Shown: positions 1-8,535 of the stretch, piece by piece
How positions within the stretch are numbered: the stretch's first letter is position 1
Layout of the letters: each line of letters starts with the position of its first letter
DNA from: Thecamonas trahens ATCC 50062
Taxonomy: Eukaryota > Apusozoa > Apusomonadida > Apusomonadidae
Length of the DNA: 64,000 nucleotides
Assembly: GCF_000142905.1 (NCBI RefSeq)
Contig: NW_013657660.1
Coordinates: 61,571 to 125,570, forward strand
Reading direction: 5' to 3'
Translations under genes and position numbers: made by a program
The notes under the pieces: generated by a model
Database searches by the model: none
The model's input: only the letters and a program-made list of their open reading frames with translations
Told to the model about the DNA's origin: nothing

Positions 1-29
1 CACTACACCCCACTCCCCCCCCCACCACG

Positions 30-106
30 CACACACACACACACATACCACCTCCCCCTCCCCCCGATCCATCCCCCAAACCCCCAACCCCCAACCCCCA
101 ACCCCC
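30..106. repeat. C-rich leader with (AC)n and CCCCAAC repeats
   Basis: An (AC)n run (about 30-45) is followed by C-rich sequence with about four copies of a CCCCAAC-like heptamer (77-106). It lies just upstream of the polymerase I subunit gene. Similar pyrimidine or CA-rich tracts precede several other genes here (CFAP46, alpha-kinase, HMG-CoA reductase), so this is probably promoter/5' UTR sequence. Confidence 0.6.
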
Positions 107-163
107 CGGCCCCTCCCGCCATCATCCCTCTCTAACCTCGGCACACTCCTCGCTGGCAGAGCC

Positions 164-3100
164 ATGAACACGGCCCACCGTGTACTCCCGCTGGACAAAG
201 TGGAGAAGAATGCTCTGCGAGCAGCCGTAGTTGCTCCTCACATCGAGTCTTTCAACCACTTTATCAACACCGCCATCCCTGCCATGGTCAAGGATATTCA
301 ACCTGTACGTCATACCCTCCTCCCGTCTTGTACAGCCCCTCGTTGCACGACGCCTTGCTGGCCTGGCCGGATGCGGCTGGATGGCTCATTTGATCAGATC
401 CAACCGCACGCCCTTTTCCCCTTCCTCCCCCCCTAGCATGAGCATGGCGCTACCTTCGGCATGCAGAGACTCACTGACATGTGTATATACTATGTCTCCA
501 GATGTACGTGGAGGCCGAGTCGCCGGCGCAGCAGTCTGTTAAGCTCTGGATCTCTTCGTTCTCGGTGGGCAAGCCCGTCGAGTCGGCGTCGGGCGTGGCC
601 AACCCCACCGCGCTCCTCCCCTCGGCCTGCCGTGAGCGGAACATGAGCTACTCAGCGCCGATGCATGTGCGGATTATGCGGTCGGTCGATGGTGGCCCAC
701 CCATGGAGACAGCCCACGAGGTCGGGCTCCTCCCCATCATGGTCCAGTCGGACAAGTGCCATCTCAAGGAGATGTCGCCGAAGGAGCTGGTGGCCGTCGG
801 CGAGGAGGCCTCCGAGGCCGGTGGCTACTTTATCGTCAACGGACGTGAAAAGATCCTCCGCATGCTCATCATGCCGCGCCGGCACTACCCGACCGCCATC
901 ATCCGGCCGTCGTTTGCCAAGCGCGGGCCGCAGTACTCGCAGTACGCCGTTTCGCTCCGCTCGGTCCGGCCCGACTGCTCCTCGGTCACCAACAACGTGC
1001 ACTACCTTAACAACGGACACGTCAACTTCCGCTTCCTCCTCCGCAAGCGCGAATACTTTGTGCCGGTCGCTGTCCTCCTCCGCGCCCTCATGCCCACCAC
1101 CGACCGCGAGATGTTTGAGCGCCTCGCCCAGGGCAACTTTGACAACACCTACCTTGTCTCGCGCCTCGAGATCCTCCTCTGCCAGGGCCAGAAGTTTGCC
1201 CTCTACACGCAGGAACAGGCCCTGGCATTCCTCGGCTCGCGCTTCCGCCCCATGCTCTACCACCCGCGCGCCTGGACCGACGCCGAGGTTGGCCGCGCCC
1301 TCATCCGCGACTACGTCTTTATCCACCTTGGCGACGACCTCCGCGCCAAGTACGATCTCACCATCTCCATGGTCCAGAAGCTCTACGCCCTTGTCCAGGG
1401 CCACATCCAGCCGGACTCGTCCGACGCTGCCAACAACCAGGAGATCCTCGTCGTCGGCCACCTCTTTGGCGCCATGCTCCGCGAGCTCCTCGAGAAGCAG
1501 CTTGGCGTCATCAAGCTCGGCATCCTCCGCGCCTACCGCCGCGGCGACTCCACCACCGACGTCGAGAACGCCATCTGGTTCTCGCGCCTCATGGCGCGCT
1601 CCACCATGGACATTGGCAAGCGCTTTGCCTACCTCATGGCCACTGGCAACCTCAAGTCCGACTCGGGCCTCAACATGGGTCAGGTTGTCGGCTACACCAT
1701 CATGGCTGAGAAGCTCAACGTGCTTCGCTTCCTCGCCCACTTCCGCTGCGTCCACCGTGGTGCCTTTTTCTCCGAGATGAAGACCACCTCAGTCCGTAAG
1801 CTTCTCCCCGAGAACTACGGCTTCCTCTGCCCTGTCCACACTCCTGATGGTGCTCCGTGTGGTCTCCTCAACCACCTGGCCGCCAAGGCCCGCGTCGTCT
1901 CCACCGAGCCGCCGCCGGCCCGCCTCCTCCCGGTCCTCGCCAGCCTCGGCGTCCGCATGGTCACCGACCCGGGCGTTGCCCCGCTCGACCACGTCCCGGT
2001 CTTCCTCGAGGGCCGCATCGTGGGCTCGGTCGCCGTTGAACACGCCGCCATCGTCGCCGACCAGCTCCGCCACTTTAAGGTCCATGGCAAGTTCCACGTT
2101 CCGGCCACTCTCGAGATTGCGTACGTCGCCTCGGAGCTCCCGGTCCACCTCGTCCGGAGCAAGGCCGCCCAGGCGCCGGCTCTGCCCGCCGCGCACGGCT
2201 CCTCGTCATCCGAGTCGGACGACGACGCCGCCGCGCCGCCGGCCGGCAAGGACGCCGCCCGCAACGTCACCCTCCCGCCCGGCCAGTTCCCGGGCATCTA
2301 CCTCTTCTCCGGGCCCGGTCGCCTCATGCGCCCGGTGACCAACCTCCGCGAGGGCAAGCAGGAGCTCATCGGCTCGTTTGAGCAGCTCTACCTCCACGTC
2401 GCCTGCCTCCCCGACGACATCCTTCCGGGCATCACCACCCACAAGGACGAGTCGCCGACCGATATGCTCTCGGTCGTCGCCCTCCTCACGCCCTTCTCCG
2501 ACTTTAACCAGTCGCCGCGAAACATGTACCAGTGCCAGATGGGCAAGCAGACCTTTGGTTCGCCGTCGACAGCGTACGCCAAGCGGACAGACAACAAGAT
2601 GTACCGCATCCGCACCCCGCAGACCCCGATTGTGCAGACCGAGGCCCACTCGGCGTACCAGATCGACGAGTTCCCGCAGGGCATGAACGCCATTGTCGCC
2701 GTCATCTCGTACACCGGCTACGACATGGAAGACGCCATGATCATCAACAAGCAGTCGTACGAGCGCGGCTTTGCCCACGGCTCCATGTACAAGACCGACC
2801 TCATCGACCTCTCCGAGACCTCGTCCGACGAGCACGGCATCGCCATGTTCTGCAACATCAAGCCCGGGACCACCGACGAGCTCGAGTGCAAGGAGCTCGA
2901 CGCCGACGGCCTCCCGCCAGTCGGCACCCTCCTCACCAAGGGCTCGCCGTACTACGCCCGCCTCAACCCGGTCGCCTCCTCGGTCACCATCGTTCGCTAC
3001 AAGTACGAGGAGCCGGCGTACGTCGATCAGGTCCGCGTCATGGAGCCCAAGACCGCCATGGCCCGCAACCTCGGCCTCGTCCGCGTCTCCATCAAGCTCC

Positions 3101-3894
3101 GCTACGTCCGCAACCCCATCATCGGTGACAAGTTTTCGTCGCGTCACGGCCAGAAGGGTGTGCTCTCGCAGCTCTGGCCCATGGAGAACATGCCGTTCAC
3201 AGAGTCGGGCATCACCCCGGACATCATCATCAACCCGCACGCCTTCCCCTCGCGAATGACCATTGGCATGCTCATCGAGATCATGGCCGCAAAGTCCGGC
3301 GCCCTCTACGGCAAGTTCCAGGACGCCACCCCGTTCTCCTTTATCGACAACGGGCACGCCTCGGAGTTCTTTGGCGAGCAGCTCCGCTCCGCCGGCTACA
3401 ACTACTACGGCTCAGAGCCCATGTACTCGGGCATCACCGGGACCGAGTTCTCGGCAGACATCTTTATGGGCGTCTGCTACTGGCAGCGTCTCCGTCACCT
3501 GGTCTCGGACAAGCACCAGGTCCGTGCCACCGGCCCGGTCTCCGACCTCACCCGCCAGCCGGTCAAGGGCCGCAAGCGCGCAGGTGGTATCCGCTTTGGC
3601 GAGATGGAGCGCGACTCGCTCATTGCCCACGGCACCTCGTTCCTCCTCCAGGACCGCCTCCTCAAGTGCTCCGACGCCCACACCGCCTTTGTCTGCGCAA
3701 CCTGTGGCTCGCTCGCCGCCGTCTCCTCCGTCCAGGACGCCCTCACAGGCGTCATCTCGCCAGTCTGCACCCGCACCACATGCAAGGGCGGTGTCGTCCG
3801 CGAGCTCGAGCTCCCCTATGTCTTCCGCTATCTTGTCGCAGAGCTCGGCGCCATGGGCATTGCCATGGAGCTGGACGTCCGCGATCTCGAGTGA
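164..3894 (+). CDS. POLR1B: DNA-directed RNA polymerase I second-largest subunit (RPA2/RPA135)
   Basis: This is the second-largest catalytic subunit of nucleolar RNA polymerase I, which transcribes rRNA. Exon 1 is 164-304 (starts MNTAHRVLPL, ends ..KDIQP). A 197-base GT-AG intron (305-501) follows, and exon 2 runs 502-3894 in phase 0. The joined protein is about 1,177 residues, close to the roughly 1,200 usual for RPA135. Visible family features are the N-terminal HIESFNHFI segment, the protrusion/lobe region, the hybrid-binding block with GYDMEDAMIINK and GDKFSSRHGQKG, and a C-terminal zinc site (CATC, then CTRTTC) followed by YVFRYLVAEL. The Pol I-type zinc spacing and the lack of Pol II/III-specific segments support RPA2. 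An acidic/serine insert near residue 620 (SSSSESDDDAAAPP) looks lineage-specific. The next gene starts only 18 bases after the stop. Confidence 0.96.
305..501 (+). other. spliceosomal intron in POLR1B
   Basis: It begins GTACGT and ends CTCCAG. It is 197 bases long and phase 0, and it holds in-frame stops. Removing it joins the conserved N-terminal block HIESFNHFI..KDIQP to MYVEAESP, giving a continuous RPA135-like N-terminus. Confidence 0.85.
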
Positions 3895-3912
3895 TCGTAA
3901 TGAACGCTCTCC

Positions 3913-4596
3913 ATGCAAGCCACCACCACTCTCCACCCGTCTGCGCCACGCGCACAGCCCATGGAGACCCTTCCCGAGACCCTCCCTGCGCCCTTGGTGC
4001 AATTGGATCCTGCCACCGCTGCCGACCTCGTACCCGACGCCGCCATCTCTGCCGCTGCGTGGTATCACCAGGCGGCTGTCTCGGAAGCCCTGTTCGGCTC
4101 CTCAGGCGCTCGGGTCGTAGCCGCCCTCGCTGCCCACTATCCCGACCACTTTGTGTGGGCAACACAGTTTTCCAACGTTCATACCACATTTGCGTTTACC
4201 GAGCCGGGCTTTGTGCTCGACGATGTGGTTTGGCGTGGGCCGGAGCAGTACTTTCAGGCCCAAAAGGCGGCCCACGATCCGCCGACCTACGCCGATCTCG
4301 CGGCCGCCATGGCCGATGCCTCACCGGAGGAAGCCTTTGCACTCGGTCGCCGTGCCCCGCTCCGCGATGACTGGGAAGATGTCAAGGTTGATGTCATGCG
4401 GGTCGCTGTGGAAGCCAAGTTCCGCGCCGACGACAGCCTCCGGCAGCTCCTGCTCTCCACCGCCCCGCACGCCTTAGTCCAGATCAAGCCGCACGATCCG
4501 TTCTGGGGCACAGGTCGGGACGGATCAGGAGCCAACATGCTTGGCGATATGCTCATGGATCTCCGAGCCAAGTTGATGGCCGAGGTTGGGGAATGA
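3913..4596 (+). CDS. NADAR-domain protein (YbiA/riboflavin-intermediate N-glycosidase type)
   Basis: The 227-residue protein has a single NADAR domain. Family marks in order are PDHFVWATQFSNV, the EQYFQAQKA helix, GRRAPLRDDWEDVKVDVM with downstream AKF, then HDPFWGTG and GANMLGDMLMDLR near the C-terminus. Characterised relatives cleave N-glycosidic bonds of early riboflavin-pathway phosphates (RibR/YbiA type) or remove ADP-ribose from guanine; this sequence cannot say which. The segment between residues 75 and 95 is less typical than the rest. The second methionine (3961) is an alternative start and would remove 16 residues that look unrelated to the domain. It follows POLR1B by 18 bases, so the two may share transcriptional control, though no operon is implied. 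Confidence 0.85.
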   Translation: MQATTTLHPSAPRAQPMETLPETLPAPLVQLDPATAADLVPDAAISAAAWYHQAAVSEALFGSSGARVVAALAAHYPDHFVWATQFSNVHTTFAFTEPGFVLDDVVWRGPEQYFQAQKAAHDPPTYADLAAAMADASPEEAFALGRRAPLRDDWEDVKVDVMRVAVEAKFRADDSLRQLLLSTAPHALVQIKPHDPFWGTGRDGSGANMLGDMLMDLRAKLMAEVGE

Positions 4597-4630
4597 GTGC
4601 GTGGCCGAGATTGGGGATGGGGTTGTGGAT

Positions 4631-4678
4631 GAGCAGGCAGCTGAGCAGGCAGCTGAGCAGGCAGCTGAGCAGGCAGCT
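4631..4678. repeat. 12-bp tandem repeat (4 copies)
   Basis: Four exact copies of GAGCAGGCAGCT lie just after the NADAR stop codon, in the 475-base interval before the acyltransferase. No gene is visible in that interval. Confidence 0.9.
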
Positions 4679-4760
4679 GAGTGCGAGACTGACCAAGGAA
4701 CCTCGACGTGACTTGATTGGTCGGTGCGATACAATCGCCCCCCATCGATCACCCCCCCTC

Positions 4761-4831
4761 CTCATCGCCCCCAATCTCCCCCTCATCGCCCCCAATCTCC
4801 CCCTCATCGCCCCCGATCTCCCCCTCATCGC
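4761..4831. repeat. 21-bp tandem repeat upstream of the acyltransferase
   Basis: There are about 3.4 copies of a C-rich 21-mer starting CTCATCGCCCCCAATC, with one A-to-G difference in the third copy. They are followed by further C-rich sequence up to about 4940. This is probably the 5' flank of the downstream gene. Confidence 0.85.
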
Positions 4832-5071
4832 CTCAACCAACGCCACTACACCGATCCTTCACCACTGGCCCCCCTCCACCACATCCATCCCGCTCCCCAT
4901 CTCCCCCCCCCCCCCCCTCCCGCCCTCCCTCGACCATTCCCCCACGTGATACAATCGTTGGCTCCACCACCCACCACCCACCCACACCACCCACACCACC
5001 GGGCCACCGTCGGACGGGCACACCCCACGCCGACCGACGACAAGCACGGGAGGGAGGGAGTGGCAAGGAGG

Positions 5072-7042
5072 ATGCAGGCCATGAACAGAGCCATTGCAGC
5101 CGCTGAACGGTATACCAGCAACCTGGCGCCGCTTGCAGAGAAGACGACAGGCCTGGCTACGTACCTCTATCTCCCTACCTTGGGAGCACTTGCTGTGGTC
5201 ACCTACGCCTTTGTGCTGGAAACAGGCGTCTCTACCTCGTCGACCATGCATATGCAGATGTTAGTCGTATTGGGTATGATCATGGCTCTGGCTCTGGCTC
5301 TGGCTCTGTGGAGAGCAAAGGATGACGTGCTGTATTACGCTGTCGTTGGCTTTAATCGTGTCGTCGTCAATCTCTACTTTCGCAAACTCGATACCGCCGG
5401 CAACGTAGACGCCATTCCCTCGCAAGGTCCTGTTCTTCTCATCGGAAACCATCAGAACCAGTTTATGGATGGCCTGCTCCTCACCGCTTTGGCTCCTCGG
5501 AAAGTCCGTCTCCTCACGGCTGCAAAGTCGTTGCATCGCCCCATCGTCGGCTCGTTTGCAAAGGGTCTCGGCTGCATCCCCGTCACTCGCCCCAAGGATG
5601 TTGCCTTTGTCGGTTCGGGCTCGCTCCGCCTTGACACCAATGCTGGAGAGGTCATCGGCTCAGCTGGCGCTAGCTTCTCGTCAGAACTGGCTCCAGGCTC
5701 GTCCATCGCAACCAAGGCTTTCACCGCCACCGTCGTCGAGGTCCTGGCCGACGACCGCGCCAAGGTCTCGCGAGTTGCCTTCAAGGGCAGCGCAGAGAGT
5801 GACGAGAACGTCAAGTCGCTGGCACCTGCAGCAGACACGCCTGCAGCGTACAAGGTCATTCCCAAGCTCGATCACTCGCAGATGTTCTCGGAAGTCTTTG
5901 AGCAGCTCGCATCGGGTGAGTGCGTCGGCCTTTTCCCTGAGGGTGGCTCGCACGACAACACCCACCTGCTTCCGCTCAAGGCCGGCGTTGCACTCATGGC
6001 CCTCGGCGCGCTGGAAAAGTTCCCAGACCTGGCGATCACCATTGTCCCGGTCGGCTTTCACTACTACGCGGGCTCCAAGTTCCGGTCCAAGGCAGTGGTC
6101 AACTACGGCGATCCGCTGGTCATTTCTGGCGCCGAGTGGCGCAGCGAGTTTGCCTCTGCCAAGCGCGAGACCGTTGGCAAGCTGCTGGGCATGGTGGAGG
6201 ATGCGCTCCGGTCGGTCACCCTCAACGTTCCGGACGAGGACTTTCTCGACTTTGTCCTCGTCACCAAGCGACTCTACACCCCGCCCAACGTTGTTCTTAC
6301 ACCGTCGCAGAACCTCGAGCTGACTCGCCGCTTTGCTGTCGGCCTGCAGCGTGAGGATCTGCTCCACGATGAGGCCATCCTCGACGTCCGCCGCCGCGTC
6401 GCCGCGTACGCCGACCTCTGCCGCCGCCACGGGTACAGCCCCATGTCCGCCACTTCGGTCGCCACTCGCTCACTCTACGGCCTCAGGGCCATCCCGTACC
6501 TGGTTGTCGTCGCCACGGCCTCGCTCCTCGCCCTCGTCCCGGGCATCGTCCTCAACATGCCCGTCGGCCTCCTCGCCCGCTCGCTCGCCCACGCCCACGC
6601 CGCCAAGGCCAAGGCCGAGTCCTCGGTCAAGCTCCACGGCCGCGACGTCATCGCCTCGTACAAGCTTATTGTCGGCGTCGTCGCCATGCCTATCTGGTTC
6701 ATCACCGTCCTCCTCGGCCTCCTCGTCTTCTCGCCGCTGACATGGACCCAGGTCGTCATCCTCGCCTTTCTCATGCCGCTCTACTCGTGGGTCGGCGTTA
6801 TGTTCACCGAGCAGACCTTCCTCTGGTCCAAATCGGTCTACCCGCTCCTCCTCCGCATCCTCCCCTCCTACCGCGCCGAGGAAGCCGTCCTCGCCCGCAT
6901 GCGCAACGAGCTCGCTGGCCACATCCGCCAGCTCATCGAGGACTATGACAAGGGCGGCTTTGCCGAGAACGAGCGCATCGTCCCGCTCAAGGTTCTCCAG
7001 GGCGCCGACGACTACGACGGCTGGATCGAAGAGACAAACTAA
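5072..7042 (+). CDS. glycerol-3-phosphate/dihydroxyacetone-phosphate acyltransferase, Sct1/Gpt2 type
   Basis: About 656 residues. It should acylate glycerol-3-phosphate at sn-1, the first step of glycerolipid synthesis, at the ER membrane. Acyltransferase motif I is NHQNQFMD (H-x5-D as in the yeast Sct1/Gpt2 family, not the usual H-x4-D). Motif II is GCIPVTRP, motif III FPEGGSHD, and motif IV IVPVGFHYY..KFRSKAVV. A roughly 90-residue insert between motifs II and III matches the position of the extra domain in Sct1/Gpt2. There is one hydrophobic stretch before the catalytic part (MLVVLGMIMALALALALW) and two or three after residue 480, which fits an ER membrane protein. The ATG at 5072 was chosen because upstream in-frame sequence is low-complexity proline/histidine; the ATG at 5081 is equally possible. 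Confidence 0.88.
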   Translation: MQAMNRAIAAAERYTSNLAPLAEKTTGLATYLYLPTLGALAVVTYAFVLETGVSTSSTMHMQMLVVLGMIMALALALALWRAKDDVLYYAVVGFNRVVVNLYFRKLDTAGNVDAIPSQGPVLLIGNHQNQFMDGLLLTALAPRKVRLLTAAKSLHRPIVGSFAKGLGCIPVTRPKDVAFVGSGSLRLDTNAGEVIGSAGASFSSELAPGSSIATKAFTATVVEVLADDRAKVSRVAFKGSAESDENVKSLAPAADTPAAYKVIPKLDHSQMFSEVFEQLASGECVGLFPEGGSHDNTHLLPLKAGVALMALGALEKFPDLAITIVPVGFHYYAGSKFRSKAVVNYGDPLVISGAEWRSEFASAKRETVGKLLGMVEDALRSVTLNVPDEDFLDFVLVTKRLYTPPNVVLTPSQNLELTRRFAVGLQREDLLHDEAILDVRRRVAAYADLCRRHGYSPMSATSVATRSLYGLRAIPYLVVVATASLLALVPGIVLNMPVGLLARSLAHAHAAKAKAESSVKLHGRDVIASYKLIVGVVAMPIWFITVLLGLLVFSPLTWTQVVILAFLMPLYSWVGVMFTEQTFLWSKSVYPLLLRILPSYRAEEAVLARMRNELAGHIRQLIEDYDKGGFAENERIVPLKVLQGADDYDGWIEETN

Positions 7043-7246
7043 CCTAAACTTGCCCGATGGCCACCTTCCTCACCCTCCGCCCATCGTGTGTGGTACTCCG
7101 CGCTCACTCGATCGACAGCGATTCCGCCCAATCCCATGGCGGTGTCCCACGGTGCGCATCCACGGCATTCGGTGTGATCAGCAAAACTCGCCCGACCATC
7201 ACACCGCTCGGCTGTTCCACACTTGACTCGGGCGCAATCAAGCGGA

Positions 7247-8524
7247 ATGGGAGTTACCAAGCCAGGAAGCAAGCGGGAGCGAGAAGATACATACGACAGT
7301 ACAAGCCGGGAATCTAAGCGCCAGAAGGGCATCCATGCCCCATCACGAGCGTCTGCAGTGTCGCCGCCGCCGAGCGGAGCTGATCCCACAGCGGCGAGCC
7401 GAGCCGGTGGCATGGCAACCGGAGCTGCGGAGAGGACCGGCGGGGCGATGGCGGCGAGGGTGACGAAGATTAAGAAGAGCAAGAAGAAGAAGAACAAATC
7501 GAAAAAGGGCGTGCGTGCTGTGCGGGCTCCGATTGCTGTCAAGGCGGCCAAGCCGACCAAGCCGACTCAGTCGACCAAGCCGACCAAGGGTGCGACCGCG
7601 ATGACCAAGCCGACCAAGTCGATGACGGCGGCGACGACCAAGCCGGCACAGATCACGGTTCAAGCCCATCCAGCCCACCCATTGCCCGCTGATCTGCCTG
7701 TGGACACCCACACACCAGCGATCATTCACTACATCCACAACCGCGAGTCGGATCAGCCGCTGAGCGAGGCCGAGTTTGCGGCGTACCAGGAGCAGTCGCT
7801 GCGGGGCGCGTCGCACTTTGACGCCTGCATGTGGGTTGAGGCTGTTCTCGCCAAGCGCGGTGGATCGCAGGGCAAGGCGCTGCTGGACGTGGGCGCGATC
7901 AACGCGCTGCGGTATGTGCCGGGCAAGCCGCCGCTGCGGCTCGGACGGGCACGGGCGATCGACCTGCATGTTCTCGGCGAGGACTCGGCTGTGGAACAAG
8001 CCGACTTTCTCGAGCTCGATCCGAAGCAGGAGCGGTACGACTATGTTGTGCTCTCGCTAGTGGTCAACTTTGAGGTCGATCCGCGGAAGCGCGGCGCGAT
8101 GATGTTGCAGGCCAACAAGCTGCTGGCTGAAGCTGCACCCGATGCCGGCCTGTGCTTCTTTGTTCTTCCCAAGGCATGCTTTGAGCGGTCGCGCTATCTC
8201 AACTACGAGGTATTTTCGGATCTCTGCACCGAGGCCGGCTTTACCATCGAGGAACGGACAGTGACCGATCGGCTCTCGATGTTTGTGCTGGCCCGGACGA
8301 GCGCACCAGTGGGCTCGGGCGTGCCGCGGCGCAAGGTGCGGACAAACAAGGGTGCGTACAACAACTTTGCCATTATCATCAAGACGCCGGCGTCGGCTGC
8401 CGGCCCGACCGCCACTGCGGCGGCGGGCCGGCCGGGCAAGAAGCTGACGTCGAACCAGCGGAAGCGGGCGCGCAAAGCCAAGATGCGCGAGCTGGCGCGC
8501 AAGGCCAAGTCGCAGGCAGTGTAA
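7247..8524 (+). CDS. BMT2: 25S rRNA (adenine-N1)-methyltransferase, Bmt2-like
   Basis: About 425 residues. Yeast Bmt2 makes an m1A mark on 25S rRNA in the nucleolus. The N-terminal third is a basic, low-complexity tail (lysine runs such as KKSKKKKNK and repeated AKPTKPT) that would suit nucleolar retention. The catalytic part begins near residue 165. It shows the Bmt2 pattern: a YQ..SL.G..HFD segment, the SAM-binding LLDVGAINAL, AIDLHVL..VEQADFLEL, and YDYVVLSLVVNFEVDPRKRGAMM, then FFVLPKACFERSRYLNYEVF. The C-terminus is again basic. The ATG at 7247 was chosen as the first methionine in frame. It converges on the giant coiled-coil gene, with stop codons 11 bases apart. Confidence 0.85.
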   Translation: MGVTKPGSKREREDTYDSTSRESKRQKGIHAPSRASAVSPPPSGADPTAASRAGGMATGAAERTGGAMAARVTKIKKSKKKKNKSKKGVRAVRAPIAVKAAKPTKPTQSTKPTKGATAMTKPTKSMTAATTKPAQITVQAHPAHPLPADLPVDTHTPAIIHYIHNRESDQPLSEAEFAAYQEQSLRGASHFDACMWVEAVLAKRGGSQGKALLDVGAINALRYVPGKPPLRLGRARAIDLHVLGEDSAVEQADFLELDPKQERYDYVVLSLVVNFEVDPRKRGAMMLQANKLLAEAAPDAGLCFFVLPKACFERSRYLNYEVFSDLCTEAGFTIEERTVTDRLSMFVLARTSAPVGSGVPRRKVRTNKGAYNNFAIIIKTPASAAGPTATAAAGRPGKKLTSNQRKRARKAKMRELARKAKSQAV

Positions 8525-8535
8525 AGAGAGGTTTA

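Noticed and set aside
652-1755. Minus-strand open frame opposite POLR1B
   Set aside because: The plus strand carries conserved polymerase sequence; the antisense frame has no family character.
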